This document shows, piece by piece, positions 22,493 to 34,040 of a stretch of DNA of 64,000 bases. Position numbers and translations under genes: made by a program. The DNA comes from Dipteris shenzhenensis. Lineage: Eukaryota > Polypodiophyta > Polypodiopsida > Gleicheniales. The notes beneath the pieces are model-generated. The model was not told the DNA's origin. It saw nothing but the letters and a program-made list of their open reading frames with translations, and did no database searches. The stretch lies in assembly GCA_047967505.1 (NCBI GenBank), contig CM106540.1. The stretch is one strand, 5' to 3'. How positions within the stretch are numbered: the stretch's first letter is position 1; each line of letters starts with the position of its first letter.

Positions 22493-25400
22493 ATGGCATC
22501 CTCTTCCATGTCTGAAAAGGAGTTTTTCAGCATTAAAAAGTTTGATGGGACAAACTTTTCTTTGTGGAAAGAACAGATAAGGGATGTGCTTATTCAAAAG
22601 AAGCAGATTAAACCCTTGGCAGGGATTGAAGCTAAGCCTGCAAATATGTCTGAGGATGATTGGAATGAGTTGGATGCATTAGCAAAGTCTACTATTAGAC
22701 TTCATCTTGCAGAGTCAGTTTATTTCACAGTAGTAAATGAGCAGACTACGGAAGATTTGTGGAAGAAACTGTGTGCCACTTATGAGAAGGAAACTGCCTC
22801 TAATAAAGTTTACCTCATGAAGAGGTTGTTTGAGCTGCAGATGAAGGAAGGGGTCTCCATTGCTTCTCACTTGAATGAATTCAATATTATTTTCAGCCAG
22901 CTTCAGACTCAGAAAATGAATTTTGATGCGGAGACTAAGGCAATATTTCTCTTATGTTCATTGCCATCCTCATGGGATACCTTCCGTACAGCTATCAGTA
23001 ACTCTGCACCTGGTGGAGTACTGAAATTTGATGATGTTGTGGGTAGCTTGTTGGCCGAGGAGATTAGACGGAAGTCTATGGATGGCAACAAGCAGGATGC
23101 AGCCTTAAATGTGCAAAGGGGCAGATCACAGTTCAGGGGGAAGTCCCAAGAAAGAGGGAAGTCTCGGAGCAAATCCAGGGCACGAAAGATTGAGTGTTAC
23201 CATTGTGGCAAGAAGGGCCATATGAAAAAGGATTGCTACAAGCTGAAAAGAGAGCAAAAGGATAAGAAAAAGAATGCAAATTGGGGTGCAAATCAAAAGG
23301 AAGAGAGTCCAAGGGAGGACAAAGGAAAAGTGAAGATCGAGGAAATCAATGCAGTCACACGTGATAGTGACAATGATGTTCTCTTCATGTCTAGTTTATC
23401 TGCAAAGTTGCTTACCACTTCAGATGATGCATATTCCCAGGATTGGATTTTGGATTCTGGTGCTTCATTCCATGTTACTCCCCATAGGGAATGGTTCTCC
23501 ACTTATGATAGTGGAAAGACAGGTTGTGTGCATCTTGGAAATGACTATGCATGTGACATAGTGGGAGCAGGTGACATAAAGTTTTCTTTTGCAAATGGGT
23601 CTGCATTTGTTTTGAAACATGTGAGACATGTGCCTAAGCTGACCAAGAGTCTTATTTCAGTGGGTCAGCTAGATGATGCTGGTTTTCACACCACTTTTGG
23701 CTTTCAAAGTTGGAAAATTCAAAAGGGCTCTATGCTTTTGGCTAGGGGTGCCAAGTGTGGGACTTTGTATCCCTTACATGTATCAGGGGTATTTGATCAT
23801 GTTGTTGCAATAACCGAGCAGCCAAGCACTTCTTTGTGGCATTGCAGGTTGGGGCACATGAGCCAGAATGGAATGAAACTCTTATGCCGTTTGGGTTATG
23901 TACCGCATTTGAGTTTCTCTGATTTTGAATTTTGTGAGCACTGTCTCTATGGGAAACAGACTAAATCAGCCCATAAAAGAAGGGGAAAGAAAGAGTTTGA
24001 AATGCTTGATTTGGTGCATTCAGACGTATGTGGTCCCATGCCTACACGGTCATTAGGTGGGGCTGAATACTATGTGACATTCATTGATGATGCAACTAGG
24101 AAAGTGTGGGCTTATGCTATAGCTCGGAAGAGTGATGTGTTCCAGGTATTTCAGAAATGGCTGGCCTTGGTTGAGAATCAGTCAGGTAGAACGCTTAAAT
24201 GCCTACGGACTGACAATGGTGGAGAGTATCTCTCTCATGACTTTCAGCATTTCTGTGATACACGTGGGATTAAGAGGGAGCTCACATCCCCTCGTACTCC
24301 AGAGCAAAATCCAGTTGCAGAAAAGATGAACCGTACCATTCAAGAAAGGTTGCAATGCATGCTTTCCAATGCAAGTCTTTCTGGTGGTTTTTGGGCTGAG
24401 GCAATGAAGACTGCAGTGCATGTGATCAATAGATCACCTAGTAAGAGTTTGGATGGTGGTATTCCTGAAGAGGCATGGAGTGGCAAGAAGCCCTCTTACT
24501 CTCATTTGCGTATATTTGGGTGTGAGGCATATGCACATGTGCCAAAAGAGCTTCGAAAGAAGCTAGATCCTAAGTCTAGGAAATGCATCTTTCTAGGTTA
24601 TGGTGAAAGTGGAGAGATGGGCTATCGTCTCTGGGATCCAGAAGCAAAGAAGATCATACGCAGCCATGATGTGGTCTTCAATGAGAAGAAGATGCATAAG
24701 GCACCCATGAGGGATGTGGAAATGAGGAGAATCACTTTCCAGGATGTGAATCCACCTGCATATGTTGATAGGCAGCAAGCTGTCCATGCACCAAATGTGC
24801 AAGAAATGGTACAACCAAGTACTCCCACAGGTATACAATCAAGGGTAGATGATGGATCATCTATTGGTGGAAATGATGAGCCAAATGTGGCTGATATGCA
24901 AGTGGGACAGCAAGCTGAAATGCCCTTGAGAAGATCATCTAGAGTGTCTAGACCGCCTAATAGGTTTGTTCCAGGGGTAGACTATGTGATGCTTACTGAT
25001 TGCGGGGAGCCTTCTTGCTACAGAGAGGCTATGATGCGTGAGGATCAACGCAAGTGGGAGTATGCTATGCAATCAGAGATGAGTTCACTTATGAAGAATA
25101 AGACTTGGGACTTGGTTTCTTTGCCACATGGAAAGAAAGCATTGCCATGTAAATGGGTCTACAAAATGAAGGTCACAGGTGATGATGTGCCTAGATACAA
25201 GGCCCGTTTGGTTGCTAAAGGGTTCAAGCAAGAGAAGGGTGTGGACTTTGATGAGATATTCTCTCCGGTTGTGAAGATGACCACACTTAGATGCATCCTT
25301 GGACTAGTGGTAGTAGAGGATATGGAGCTTATGCAAATGGATGTCAAGACAGCTTTCTTGCATGGGGATTTGCATGAGGACATCTACATGGTGCAGCCGG

Positions 25401-26557
25401 AAGGCTTTGAAGAAAAGGGCAAAGAGCATTTAGTTTGCAAGCTGAAAAAGAGTCTCTATGGTCTTAAGCAAGCACCTAGAGAATGGTATCAGAAGTTTGA
25501 TGCTTTCATTCGGTCCCAGGGTTTTAGAAGGAGTGAAATTGATCACTGCCTCTACACTAAAAGGGCTAAGGATAGTAGCCTGATAATCCTGGCACTATAT
25601 GTGGATGATATGCTATTGGCTAGCAAGAATACTTATGAGCTAGATGCATTAAAGGCCAAGTTGCATGAGGCCTTTGATATGAAGGATTTGGGATTTGCAG
25701 GTCATATTCTTGGTATGCGCATCACGCGTGATCGGAGTAGGAAACTCCTTTGGCTTTCACAAAAAGAGTATGTTACAAAAGTATTACAGCGTTTCAATAT
25801 GGAGGGGGGGAAGGCAGTGAGTACTCCATTGCCTCCATATGTGAAACTGAGTCATACAGATAGTCCCAAATCAGATGAGGAGAGGGCCATGATGGCCAAG
25901 GTTCCTTATGCATCAGCGGTTGGGAGTCTTATGTATGCTATGATAGCTACTAGACCAGACATTGCATTTGCCGTGGGAGTTGTTAGCCGGTATATGGCTA
26001 ATCCAGGAAAGAGGCATTGGGAGGTAGTTAAGCTCATCATGAGGTACATGAAGGGTACCAAGGAGATGTGCATTTGCTTTGGTAAAGGAGACATGCGTGT
26101 ACTTGGGTACACAGATTCAGACTATGCAGGGCATGTGGATAGTAGGAGATCCACTTCTGGTTATGTGTTCACCTTTGCAGGTGGTGCAGTGTCGTGGATG
26201 TCTCGCGCACAGAAGTGCGTTGCTTTGTCTACCACAGAGGCTGAGTATGTTGCAGCCACAGAGGGTTGCAAGGAGGCTATATGGCTTGATCGGCTAGTGG
26301 GAGATTTGGGGATTCATACAGGTGTACCGACATTGCATAGTGATTCCATGAGTGCTATTCAGCTAGCATGGAATCCGGTCTTTCATGCAAAGACCAAACA
26401 CATTGAGGTCAGGTATCATTTCATCAGGGAGGTACTTGAGGACAAGCGCATAGAGCTTGTCAAGGTTCATACAGATGATAACCCTGCAGATATGCTGACG
26501 AAGAGTCTACCTAGTCAGCGGTTTGAGTATTGTCGTGTATTGATGGGCATTGGATAG
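22493..26557 (+). CDS. Copia-2a gag-pol polyprotein, 1,354 codons, intact
   Basis: The frame opens at ATGGCATCC and ends TAG at 26555. Domains in order: UBN2-type gag (residues about 20-200); a basic linker; a CX2CX4HX4C zinc knuckle at 23195-23236 (residues 235-248); an aspartic protease with LDSGAS near 23450; integrase with the HHCC finger near 23840 and catalytic residues in HSDVCGP (near 24015), RTDNGGEYL (near 24207) and NPVAEKMN (near 24308); reverse transcriptase with YVDD at 25598-25609; and RNase H with DSDYAG near 26118 and TTEAEY near 26230. Length and order match complete plant Copia polyproteins. One oddity: the usual NGxAER around the integrase glutamate reads NPVAEK, two changes next to the catalytic residue that could weaken integration. 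The earlier in-frame TTG at 22469 is not the likely start. Confidence 0.95.
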   Translation: MASSSMSEKEFFSIKKFDGTNFSLWKEQIRDVLIQKKQIKPLAGIEAKPANMSEDDWNELDALAKSTIRLHLAESVYFTVVNEQTTEDLWKKLCATYEKETASNKVYLMKRLFELQMKEGVSIASHLNEFNIIFSQLQTQKMNFDAETKAIFLLCSLPSSWDTFRTAISNSAPGGVLKFDDVVGSLLAEEIRRKSMDGNKQDAALNVQRGRSQFRGKSQERGKSRSKSRARKIECYHCGKKGHMKKDCYKLKREQKDKKKNANWGANQKEESPREDKGKVKIEEINAVTRDSDNDVLFMSSLSAKLLTTSDDAYSQDWILDSGASFHVTPHREWFSTYDSGKTGCVHLGNDYACDIVGAGDIKFSFANGSAFVLKHVRHVPKLTKSLISVGQLDDAGFHTTFGFQSWKIQKGSMLLARGAKCGTLYPLHVSGVFDHVVAITEQPSTSLWHCRLGHMSQNGMKLLCRLGYVPHLSFSDFEFCEHCLYGKQTKSAHKRRGKKEFEMLDLVHSDVCGPMPTRSLGGAEYYVTFIDDATRKVWAYAIARKSDVFQVFQKWLALVENQSGRTLKCLRTDNGGEYLSHDFQHFCDTRGIKRELTSPRTPEQNPVAEKMNRTIQERLQCMLSNASLSGGFWAEAMKTAVHVINRSPSKSLDGGIPEEAWSGKKPSYSHLRIFGCEAYAHVPKELRKKLDPKSRKCIFLGYGESGEMGYRLWDPEAKKIIRSHDVVFNEKKMHKAPMRDVEMRRITFQDVNPPAYVDRQQAVHAPNVQEMVQPSTPTGIQSRVDDGSSIGGNDEPNVADMQVGQQAEMPLRRSSRVSRPPNRFVPGVDYVMLTDCGEPSCYREAMMREDQRKWEYAMQSEMSSLMKNKTWDLVSLPHGKKALPCKWVYKMKVTGDDVPRYKARLVAKGFKQEKGVDFDEIFSPVVKMTTLRCILGLVVVEDMELMQMDVKTAFLHGDLHEDIYMVQPEGFEEKGKEHLVCKLKKSLYGLKQAPREWYQKFDAFIRSQGFRRSEIDHCLYTKRAKDSSLIILALYVDDMLLASKNTYELDALKAKLHEAFDMKDLGFAGHILGMRITRDRSRKLLWLSQKEYVTKVLQRFNMEGGKAVSTPLPPYVKLSHTDSPKSDEERAMMAKVPYASAVGSLMYAMIATRPDIAFAVGVVSRYMANPGKRHWEVVKLIMRYMKGTKEMCICFGKGDMRVLGYTDSDYAGHVDSRRSTSGYVFTFAGGAVSWMSRAQKCVALSTTEAEYVAATEGCKEAIWLDRLVGDLGIHTGVPTLHSDSMSAIQLAWNPVFHAKTKHIEVRYHFIREVLEDKRIELVKVHTDDNPADMLTKSLPSQRFEYCRVLMGIG

Positions 26558-26578
26558 TATGCTCACTGGTTGTTCTCC

Positions 26579-26610
26579 CTTAAAGGCACATTGTCCTTTA
26601 AGTGGGAGGT
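26579..26610 (+). other. Hairpin and polypurine tract before Copia-2a 3' LTR
   Basis: CTTAAAGG and CCTTTAAG (26579-26602) form a perfect 8-bp stem around an 8-base loop, directly followed by the purine run AGTGGGAGG and the LTR. The identical arrangement is kept in Copia-2b at about 52775-52806. Confidence 0.75.
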
Positions 26611-26791
26611 TGTGGGGGTTAAAGGTCACTGTGCCTTAACCCCAGTTATGTACAATACTCAAACACATATATAAATGAATGAAAAAGAAGATTAGGGTGG
26701 TTCTGCACCCACCAAAACTTGTGTGGCTCTCTGTCTCTCTCTCTCGCTCTCTCTCCCTCTTCCGTTCTTGCTTCCGTTGAGAGCACTCTCA
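26611..26791 (+). repeat. Copia-2a 3' LTR (181 bp)
   Basis: Identical to the 5' LTR except for one A/T difference in the CTTGAGTGG/CTTGTGTGG segment. Confidence 0.95.
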
Positions 26792-29700
26792 ATCCATATG
26801 ATCTCTGCACATGTGAGTTTAGGCTTCTCAATGCCATTTCTTAGGGCCTAATAAGAGATTGGCACCACTGCCATTCTCCACTTGTACAAATGTTTACCCT
26901 ACTATTTTAGGAGGGGTTCCAATGATCATAGGATAGTGGTGTCTTATTCCATTCCACATGTGAGTTTGATGATCTCAGAGATTGACACAATTCCATATGA
27001 TCTCTACACAGCGGAGACAGTGATCACTACATAGAAGAATGCACATGTGAGTTTAGGATTCCTTGTGCATGTTTTTAGGTCATGGTATGAGATTGGCACC
27101 ACTACCGTTCTCCACTGGTGCCATTCTACACAGAGATTGACACAATTCCATATGATCTCTACATAGCGGAGACAGTGATCACTACATAGAAGAATGCACA
27201 TGTGAGTTTAGGATTCCTTGTGCATGTTTTCAGGTTATGGTATGAGATTGGCACCACTTCCATTCTCCACTAGTGGCATTCTCCACAGAGATTGACACAT
27301 TTCCATATGATCTCTACACTTGGAGACAATGATCACTACATAGAAGAATGCACATGTGAGTTTAGGATTCCTTGTGCATGTTTTCAGGTCATGGTATGAG
27401 ATTGGCACCACTGCCATTCTCCACTGGTGGCATTCTGCACACAGATTGACACAAATCCATATGATCTCTGCACATGTGAGTTTAGGCTTCTCAATGCCAT
27501 TTCTTAGGGCCTGATAAGAGATTGGCACCATTGCCATTCTCACTTGTACAAATGATTACCCTACTATTCTAGGAGCAGTATTCCAGTGATCATAGGTAAG
27601 TGGTGTCCTATTCCATTCCACATGTGAGTTCGATGATCTTAGTGTCATTAGTAGTTGCCAGCATGAGATTGGCATCACTACCATTCTCCGCTAGTGGTAA
27701 TCTAGACAAACTGAACCTATAGATTGACATTCCACTAATTTTATTGGCTGCAGTAGGATAATGGAAAAAGTGCCAATGCACATGTGAGTTTAGGATTCCT
27801 TGTGCATGTTTTCAAGTCATGGTATGAGATTGGCACCACTGCCATTCTCTACTAGTGGCATTCTCCACAGAGATTGACACAATTCCATATGATCTCTACA
27901 CAGCAGAGGCAGTGGTCACTACATAGAAGAATGCACATGTGAGTTTAGGCTTCTCAATGCCATTTCTTAGGGCCTAATAAGAGATTGGCACCACTGCCAT
28001 TCTCCACTTGTACAAATGTTTACCCTACTATTCTAGGAGGGGTCTTCCAGTGATCATAAAAGAGTGGTGTCCGATTCCATTCCACACTAGTGGTAGTCTA
28101 GACAGCATGAGATTGGCATCACTGCCATTCTCTGCTAGTGGTAATCTAGACAAACTGAACCTATAGATTGACATTCCACTAATTTTATTGGCTGCAGTAG
28201 GATAATGGCAAAAGTGCCAATGCACATCTGAGTTTGGGCTTCTCAATGGCATTTATTAGGGCCTAATAACAGATTCGCACCACTGCCATTCTCCACTTGT
28301 ACAAATGTTTACCCTACTATTCTAGGAGGGGTATTCCAGTGATCATAGGAGAGTGGTGTCCGATCCCAATCCAAATGTGAGTTTGATGATCTCAATGTCA
28401 TTATATAGTTGCCAACATGAGATTGGCATCACTGCCATTCCCCACTAGTGGTAGTCTAGACAAACTAAACCTATAGATTGACATTCCAAGGCCTAATAAG
28501 AGATTGACACAATTCCATATGATCTCTACACAGTGGAGACAGTGATCACTACATAGAAGAATGCACATGTGAGTTTATGATTCTCAATGCCATTTCTTAG
28601 GGCAAGCATGAGATTGGCATCACTGCCATTCTCCGCTAGTGATAATCTAGACAAACTAAACCTATAGATTGACATTCCACTAATTTTATTAGTTGCAGTA
28701 GGATAATGGCAAAAGTGCCAATGCACATGTGAGTTTAGGATTCCTTGTGCATGTGTTCAGGTCATGGTATGAGATTGGCACCACTGCCATTCTCCACAAA
28801 GATTGACACAATTCCATATGATCTATACACATCGGAGACTGTGATCACTACATAGAAGAATGCACATTACACTAGCTGAGAATGGCAGTAGGATAATGGA
28901 AAAAGTGCCAATGCACATGTGAGTTTAGGATTCCTTGTGCATGTTTTCAGGTCATGGTATGAGATTGGCACTGCCATTCTCCAAAGAGATTTGTGTCAAT
29001 CTCTATGGAGAATGCATAGAAGAATGCACATGTGAGTTTAGGCTTCTCAATGCCATTACTTAGGGCCTAACAAGAGATTGGCACCACTACCATTCTCCAC
29101 TTGTGGCATTCTCCACAGAGATTGACACAAATCCATATGATCTCTACACAGCGGAGACAGTGATCACTACATAGAAGAATGCACATGTGAGTTTAGGCTT
29201 CTCAATGCCATTTCTTAGGGCCTAACAAGAGATTGGCACCACTGCCATTCTCCACTTGTACAAATGTTCACCCTACTATTCTAGGAGGGGTATTCCAATG
29301 ATCATAGGAGAGTGGTGTCCAATTCCATTCCACATGTGAGTTTGATGATCTCATTGACATTATGTAGTTGCCAGCATGAGATTGGCATCATTGCCATTCT
29401 CCGCTAGTGGTAATCTAGACAAACTAAACCTATAGATTGACATTCCACTAATTTTGTTGGCTACAGTAGGATAATGGCAAAAGTGCAAATGCACATGTGA
29501 GATTAGGATTCTTTATGCATGTTTTCAGGTCATGGTATGAGATTGGCATCACTTCCATTCTCCACTGGTGGCATTCTCCATAGAGATTGACACAATTCCA
29601 TATGATCTCTATATAGCGGAGACAGTGACACTACATAGAAGAATGCACATTTGAGTTTAGGATTCCTTGTGCATGTTTTCAGGTCATGGTATGAGAGTGG

Positions 29701-32700
29701 CACCACTGCCATTCTCCTCCATAGAGATTGACACAAATCCATATGATCTCTGCACATGTGAGTTTAGGCTTCTCAATGCCATTTCTTAGGGCCTAATAAG
29801 AGATTGGCACCACTGCCATTCTCCACTTGTACAAATGTTTACCCTACTATTCTAGGAGGGGTTCCAGTGATCATAGGAGAGTGGTGTCCTATTCCATTCC
29901 ACATGTGAGTTTGATGATCTCAGAGATTGACACAATTCCATACAATCTCTACACAGCGGAGATAGCGATCACTACATAGAAGAATGCACATGTGAGTTTA
30001 GGATTCCTTGTGCATGTTTTTAGGTCATGGTATGAGATTCGCACCACTGCCATTCTCCACTAGTGGCATTCTCTTTAGAGATTGACACAATTCCACATGA
30101 TCTCTACACAGCGGAGACAGTGATCACTACATAGAAGAATGCACATTACCACTAGCGGAGAATGAAAGTAGGATAATGGCAAAAGTGCCAATGCACATGT
30201 GAGTTTAGGATTCCTTGTGCATATTTTCAGGTCATGGTATGAGATTGGCACCACTGCCATTCTCCATTGGTGGCATTCTCCAAAGAGATTGACACAATTC
30301 CATATGATCTCTACACAATGGAGACAGTGATCACTACATAGAAGAATGCACATGTGAGTTAAGGATTCTCAATGCCATTTATTAGGTCCTAATGAGAGAT
30401 TGGCGCCACTGCCATTCTCCACTTGTACAAATGTTTACCCTACTATTCTAGGAGGGGTATTCCAGTGATCATAGGAGAGTGGTGTCCTATTCTAATAAGA
30501 GATTGGCACCACTGGCATTCTCCACTTGTGCATGTTTTCAGGTCATGGTATGAGATTGGCACCACTGCCATTCTCCATTGGTGGCATTCTCGATAGTGAT
30601 TGACACAATTCCATATGATCTCTACACAACGGAGACAGTGATCACTACATAGAAGAATGCACATTTGAGTTTAGGATTCCTTGTGCATGTTTTAAGGTCA
30701 TGGTATGAGATTGGCACCACAGCCATTCTCCTCCACAGAGGTTGACACAAATCCATATGATCTCTGCACATGTGAGTTTAGGCTTCTCAATGCCATTTCT
30801 TAGGGCCTGAAAAAGAGATTTGCACCACTCCCATTCTCCACTTGTACAAAAGTCTACCCTACTATTCTAGGAGGGGTTCCAGTGATCATAGGAGAGTGGT
30901 GTCCTATTCCGTTCCACATGTAAGTTTAATGATCTTAGAGATTGACACAATTCCATATGATCTCTACACAGCGTAGACAGTGATCACTACATAGAAGAAT
31001 GCACATGTGAGTTTAGGATTCCTTGTGCATGTTTTCAGGGCATGGTATGAGATTGGCACCACTACCATTCTCCACTGGTGGCATTCTACACAGAGATTGA
31101 CACAAATCCATATGATCTCTGCACATGTGAGTTTAGGCTTCTCAATGCCATTTCTTAGGGCCTAATAAGAGATTTGCACCACTCCCATTCTCCACTTGTA
31201 CAAAAGTCTACCCTACTATTCTAGGAGGGGTTCCAGTGATCATAGGAGAGTAGCGTCCTATTCCATTCCACATGTAAGTTTGATGATCTCAAAGATTGAC
31301 ACAATTCCATATGATCTCTACACAGCGGAGACAGTGATCACTACATAGAAGAATGCACATGTGAGTTTAGGATTCCTTGTGCATGTTTTCAGGGCATGAT
31401 ATTAGATTGGCACCACTACCATTCTCCACTAGTGGCATTCTACACAGAGATTGACACAATTCCATATGATCTCTACACAGCAAAGACAGTGATCACTACA
31501 TAGAAGAATGCACATGTGAGTTTAGGATTCCTTGTGCATGTTTTCAGGTCATGGTATGCACCACTGCCATTCTCCACTGGTGGCATTCTCCTCAAAGATT
31601 GACACAATTCCACATGATCTCTACACAGCGGAGACAATGATCACTACATAGAAGAATGCACATTACCACTAGTGGAGAATGAAAGTAGGATAATGGCAAA
31701 AGTGCCAATGCACATGGGAGTTTAGGATTCCTTGTGCATATTTTCAGGTCATGGTATGAGATTGGCACCACTACCATTCTCCATTGGTGGCATTCTCTAG
31801 AGAGATTGACACAATTCCATATGATCTCTACACAGTGGAGACAATGATCACTACATAGAAGAATGCACATGTGAGTTTCGGCTTCTCAGTGCCATTTATT
31901 AGGGCCTAATAAGATATTGGCACCACTGCCATTCTCCACTTGTACAAATGTTTACCCTACTATTCTAGGAGGGGTATTCCAGTGATCATAGGAGAGTGGT
32001 GTCCTATTCTAATAAGAGATTGGCACCACTAGCATTCTCCACTTGTGCATGTTTTCAGGTCATGGTATGAGATTGGCACCACTGCCATTCTCCATTGGTG
32101 GCATTCTCCACAGAGATTAACAAAATTCCATATGATCTCTACACAACGGAGACAGTGATCACTACATAGAAGAATGCACATTTGAGTTTAGGATTCCTTG
32201 TGCATGTTTTTAGGTCATGGTATGAGATTGGCACCACTTCCATTCTCCTCCATAGAGATTGACACAAATCCATTTGATCTCTGCACATGTGAGTTTAGGG
32301 TTCTCAATGCCATTTCCTAGGACCTAATAAGAGATTGGCACCACTGCCATTCTCCACTTGTACAAATGTTTACCCTACTATTCTAGGAGGGGTTCCAGTG
32401 ATCATAGGATAGTGGTGTTCAATCCCAATCCAAATGTGAGTTTGATGATCTCAAAGATTGACACAATTCCATATGATCTCTACACAGTGGAGACAGTGAT
32501 CACTACATAGAAGAATGCACATGTGAGTTTTGGGATTCCTTGTGCATGTTTTCAGGTCATGGTATGAGATTGGCACCACTACCATTCTCCACTGGTGGCA
32601 TTCTACGTAGAGATTGACACAATTTCATATGATCTCTACACAGCGGAGACAGTGATCACTACATAGAATAATGCACATGTGAGTTTAGGATTGTGCATGT

Positions 32701-32813
32701 TTTCAAGTCATGGTATGAGATTGGGACCACTGCCATTCTCCACTGGTGGCATTCTCCTCAGAGATTGACACAATTCCACATGATCTCTACACAACGGAGA
32801 CAAGTCAGACTCC
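26792..32813 (+). repeat. Mosaic satellite array, right block (about 155-bp unit)
   Basis: Successive starts of GAGATTGACACA at 26978, 27133, 27288 and about 27442 give a period of 154-155 bp. Each unit runs: GAGATTGACACAATTCCATA, TGATCTCTACACAGCGGAGA, CAGTGATCACTACATAGAAG, AATGCACATGTGAGTTTAGG, TTCCTTGTGCATGTTTTCAG, then GAGATTGGCACCACTGCCAT. A longer module carrying TTTACCCTACTATTCTAGGA and ATCTAGACAAACTAAACCTA is inserted between some units, giving a higher-order mosaic. The array stops abruptly at about 32813 in mid unit. No gene is present. Confidence 0.92.
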
Positions 32814-33250
32814 TACCTTTATTGCAACAATCACCAGCAACTTCCATGGAATATAACTCCCAAAAAAATCCAAAATTAGAGCTGTCAATGCCTACCAGAA
32901 GTGACAAGGATCTACCAGAGAAATGTGGTCTACCTTTAATCTAATCTCCCCTATCTTGCCACTCTCTATTATGATCTACTCACATCCCTTCCTAATTCCA
33001 GTACTATCCTCCATACCTTTCCAGAAATCCATGCTATTCCATATTCCTTGCCATGCCTCTTTGCCCACTCCTCTCAACACTATCGCCTAATCTGAGAATC
33101 TAACTCCTATTATCCAGCTACACCGAACTTTTTTCCAACACTTGACAATCCATCCCTTGAGGATTATCAAGTTGCTAAATCAATTTGCCCTACTCTCCCT
33201 CCACTTTCCACCAACATCCCTACATCTACATTCTCAAATTCACTACTTGC
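32814..33250. other. Intergenic, no gene identified
   Basis: C- and T-rich plus strand without recognisable coding content. It borders the broken end of the satellite array. Confidence 0.4.
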
Positions 33251-33251
33251 T

Positions 33252-34040
33252 TTGACCTCAAGCTTTTCCCCTATAACCTCTTCCTCTCCCCCAAGACCAC
33301 ATATTACTCCAATCTCCCTTGAGTTTTCAATGGAAGACACCATTAGAGATTCCATCAATGAGCTTCAAGAATTGGATGATCCAATTCGCACACCCACATG
33401 GGAGTTGCAACAAGATACAGATAGGATTCGGTAATCCCATTGGTGATTTTTAGAGCCACTACCCAAACATGCAGTCAAGAAGAGGATGGGACCTCTCCGG
33501 AATTTTAATGAGTATCCACCAAGCACAAATCACTCCAGACATCAGCATCAAATTAGAGCTACAGCATGCTTGGGGACCCAAGCTGCTCAATGAAAAGTAC
33601 CTCCTTGAATACATATAGGTTCCATCTTCTTTTCGCATGCATCCCACATTTGATGCGGTACCCCGTCGCTACCAGTGGGATGCCAATCATCATGATCTAG
33701 ATAATGCAGATGCTCCTCGCAATTAGCCGTTAATCAATCGAAACTCTAAAATCAAATGGATAAGCCAAGAAACACTCATCAGAGCCTTTAAACATGCATC
33801 AATTATGCAAGGAAGTTATGACAAAACACTTAAAGAAAGTGCAAAATATAGTGAAGCCTTAGCAGTCATCTTGGAGGTGGCCCTCACCATTGATGACCAT
33901 TTGCCCACAACCTCAGCTTCAATCCAAATCAATAGATAGATGCTCAAACAACAAGTCGCCTCTTTCAAAGAGCCATGTCTCTTCAAGGGCGTTATGTGTG
34001 TTTGTTTGAAAAAATGGTTGTAGTGGCTTCTTAAAAACTG
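33252..34040 (+). pseudogene. Unidentified degenerate coding region
   Basis: A frame at 33252-33434 (SMEDTIRDSINELQELDDPI) shifts once near 33430 and continues to about 34040 in another frame: SHYPNMQSRRGWDLSGIL, QHAWGPKLLNEKYLLEYI, VPSSFRMHPTFDAVPRRYQW, then ISQETLIRAFKHASIMQGSY and SEALAVILEVALTIDDHLPT. Four TAG codons interrupt this second frame (near 33450, 33617, 33724 and 33937) before the reading fails. The composition is protein-like over more than 180 codons. I do not recognise the family; a mobile-element protein is possible. Confidence 0.4.

Larger units (their letters stand above)
20873..26791 (+). mobile_element. Copia-2a: nearly intact Ty1/Copia retrotransposon
   Basis: The 181-bp LTRs (20873-21053 and 26611-26791) differ at one position, so the insertion is recent. 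Both borders touch satellite sequence. ATCCAT is shared by the two flanks; because a T precedes TGTGGGG at both LTR starts, this fits a 5-bp duplication ATCCA with an LTR starting TTGTGG, or a 6-bp one with TGTGG. The element has a primer-binding site at 21056, an unusually long leader (about 1.4 kb), one uninterrupted gag-pol frame and a hairpin plus polypurine tract before the 3' LTR. It is the best candidate for a competent element here and parent-like to Copia-2b. Confidence 0.96.

Noticed and set aside
19959-31870. Repeated minus-strand frames beginning MCILLCSDH
   Set aside because: The same frame recurs because the satellite unit recurs; each copy ends at random stops, with no start or splice support.
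26792-32813. Regularly spaced repeats reminiscent of a CRISPR array
   Set aside because: The units are about 155 bp with diverged copies and no unique spacers, in a plant nuclear sequence. This is a satellite.
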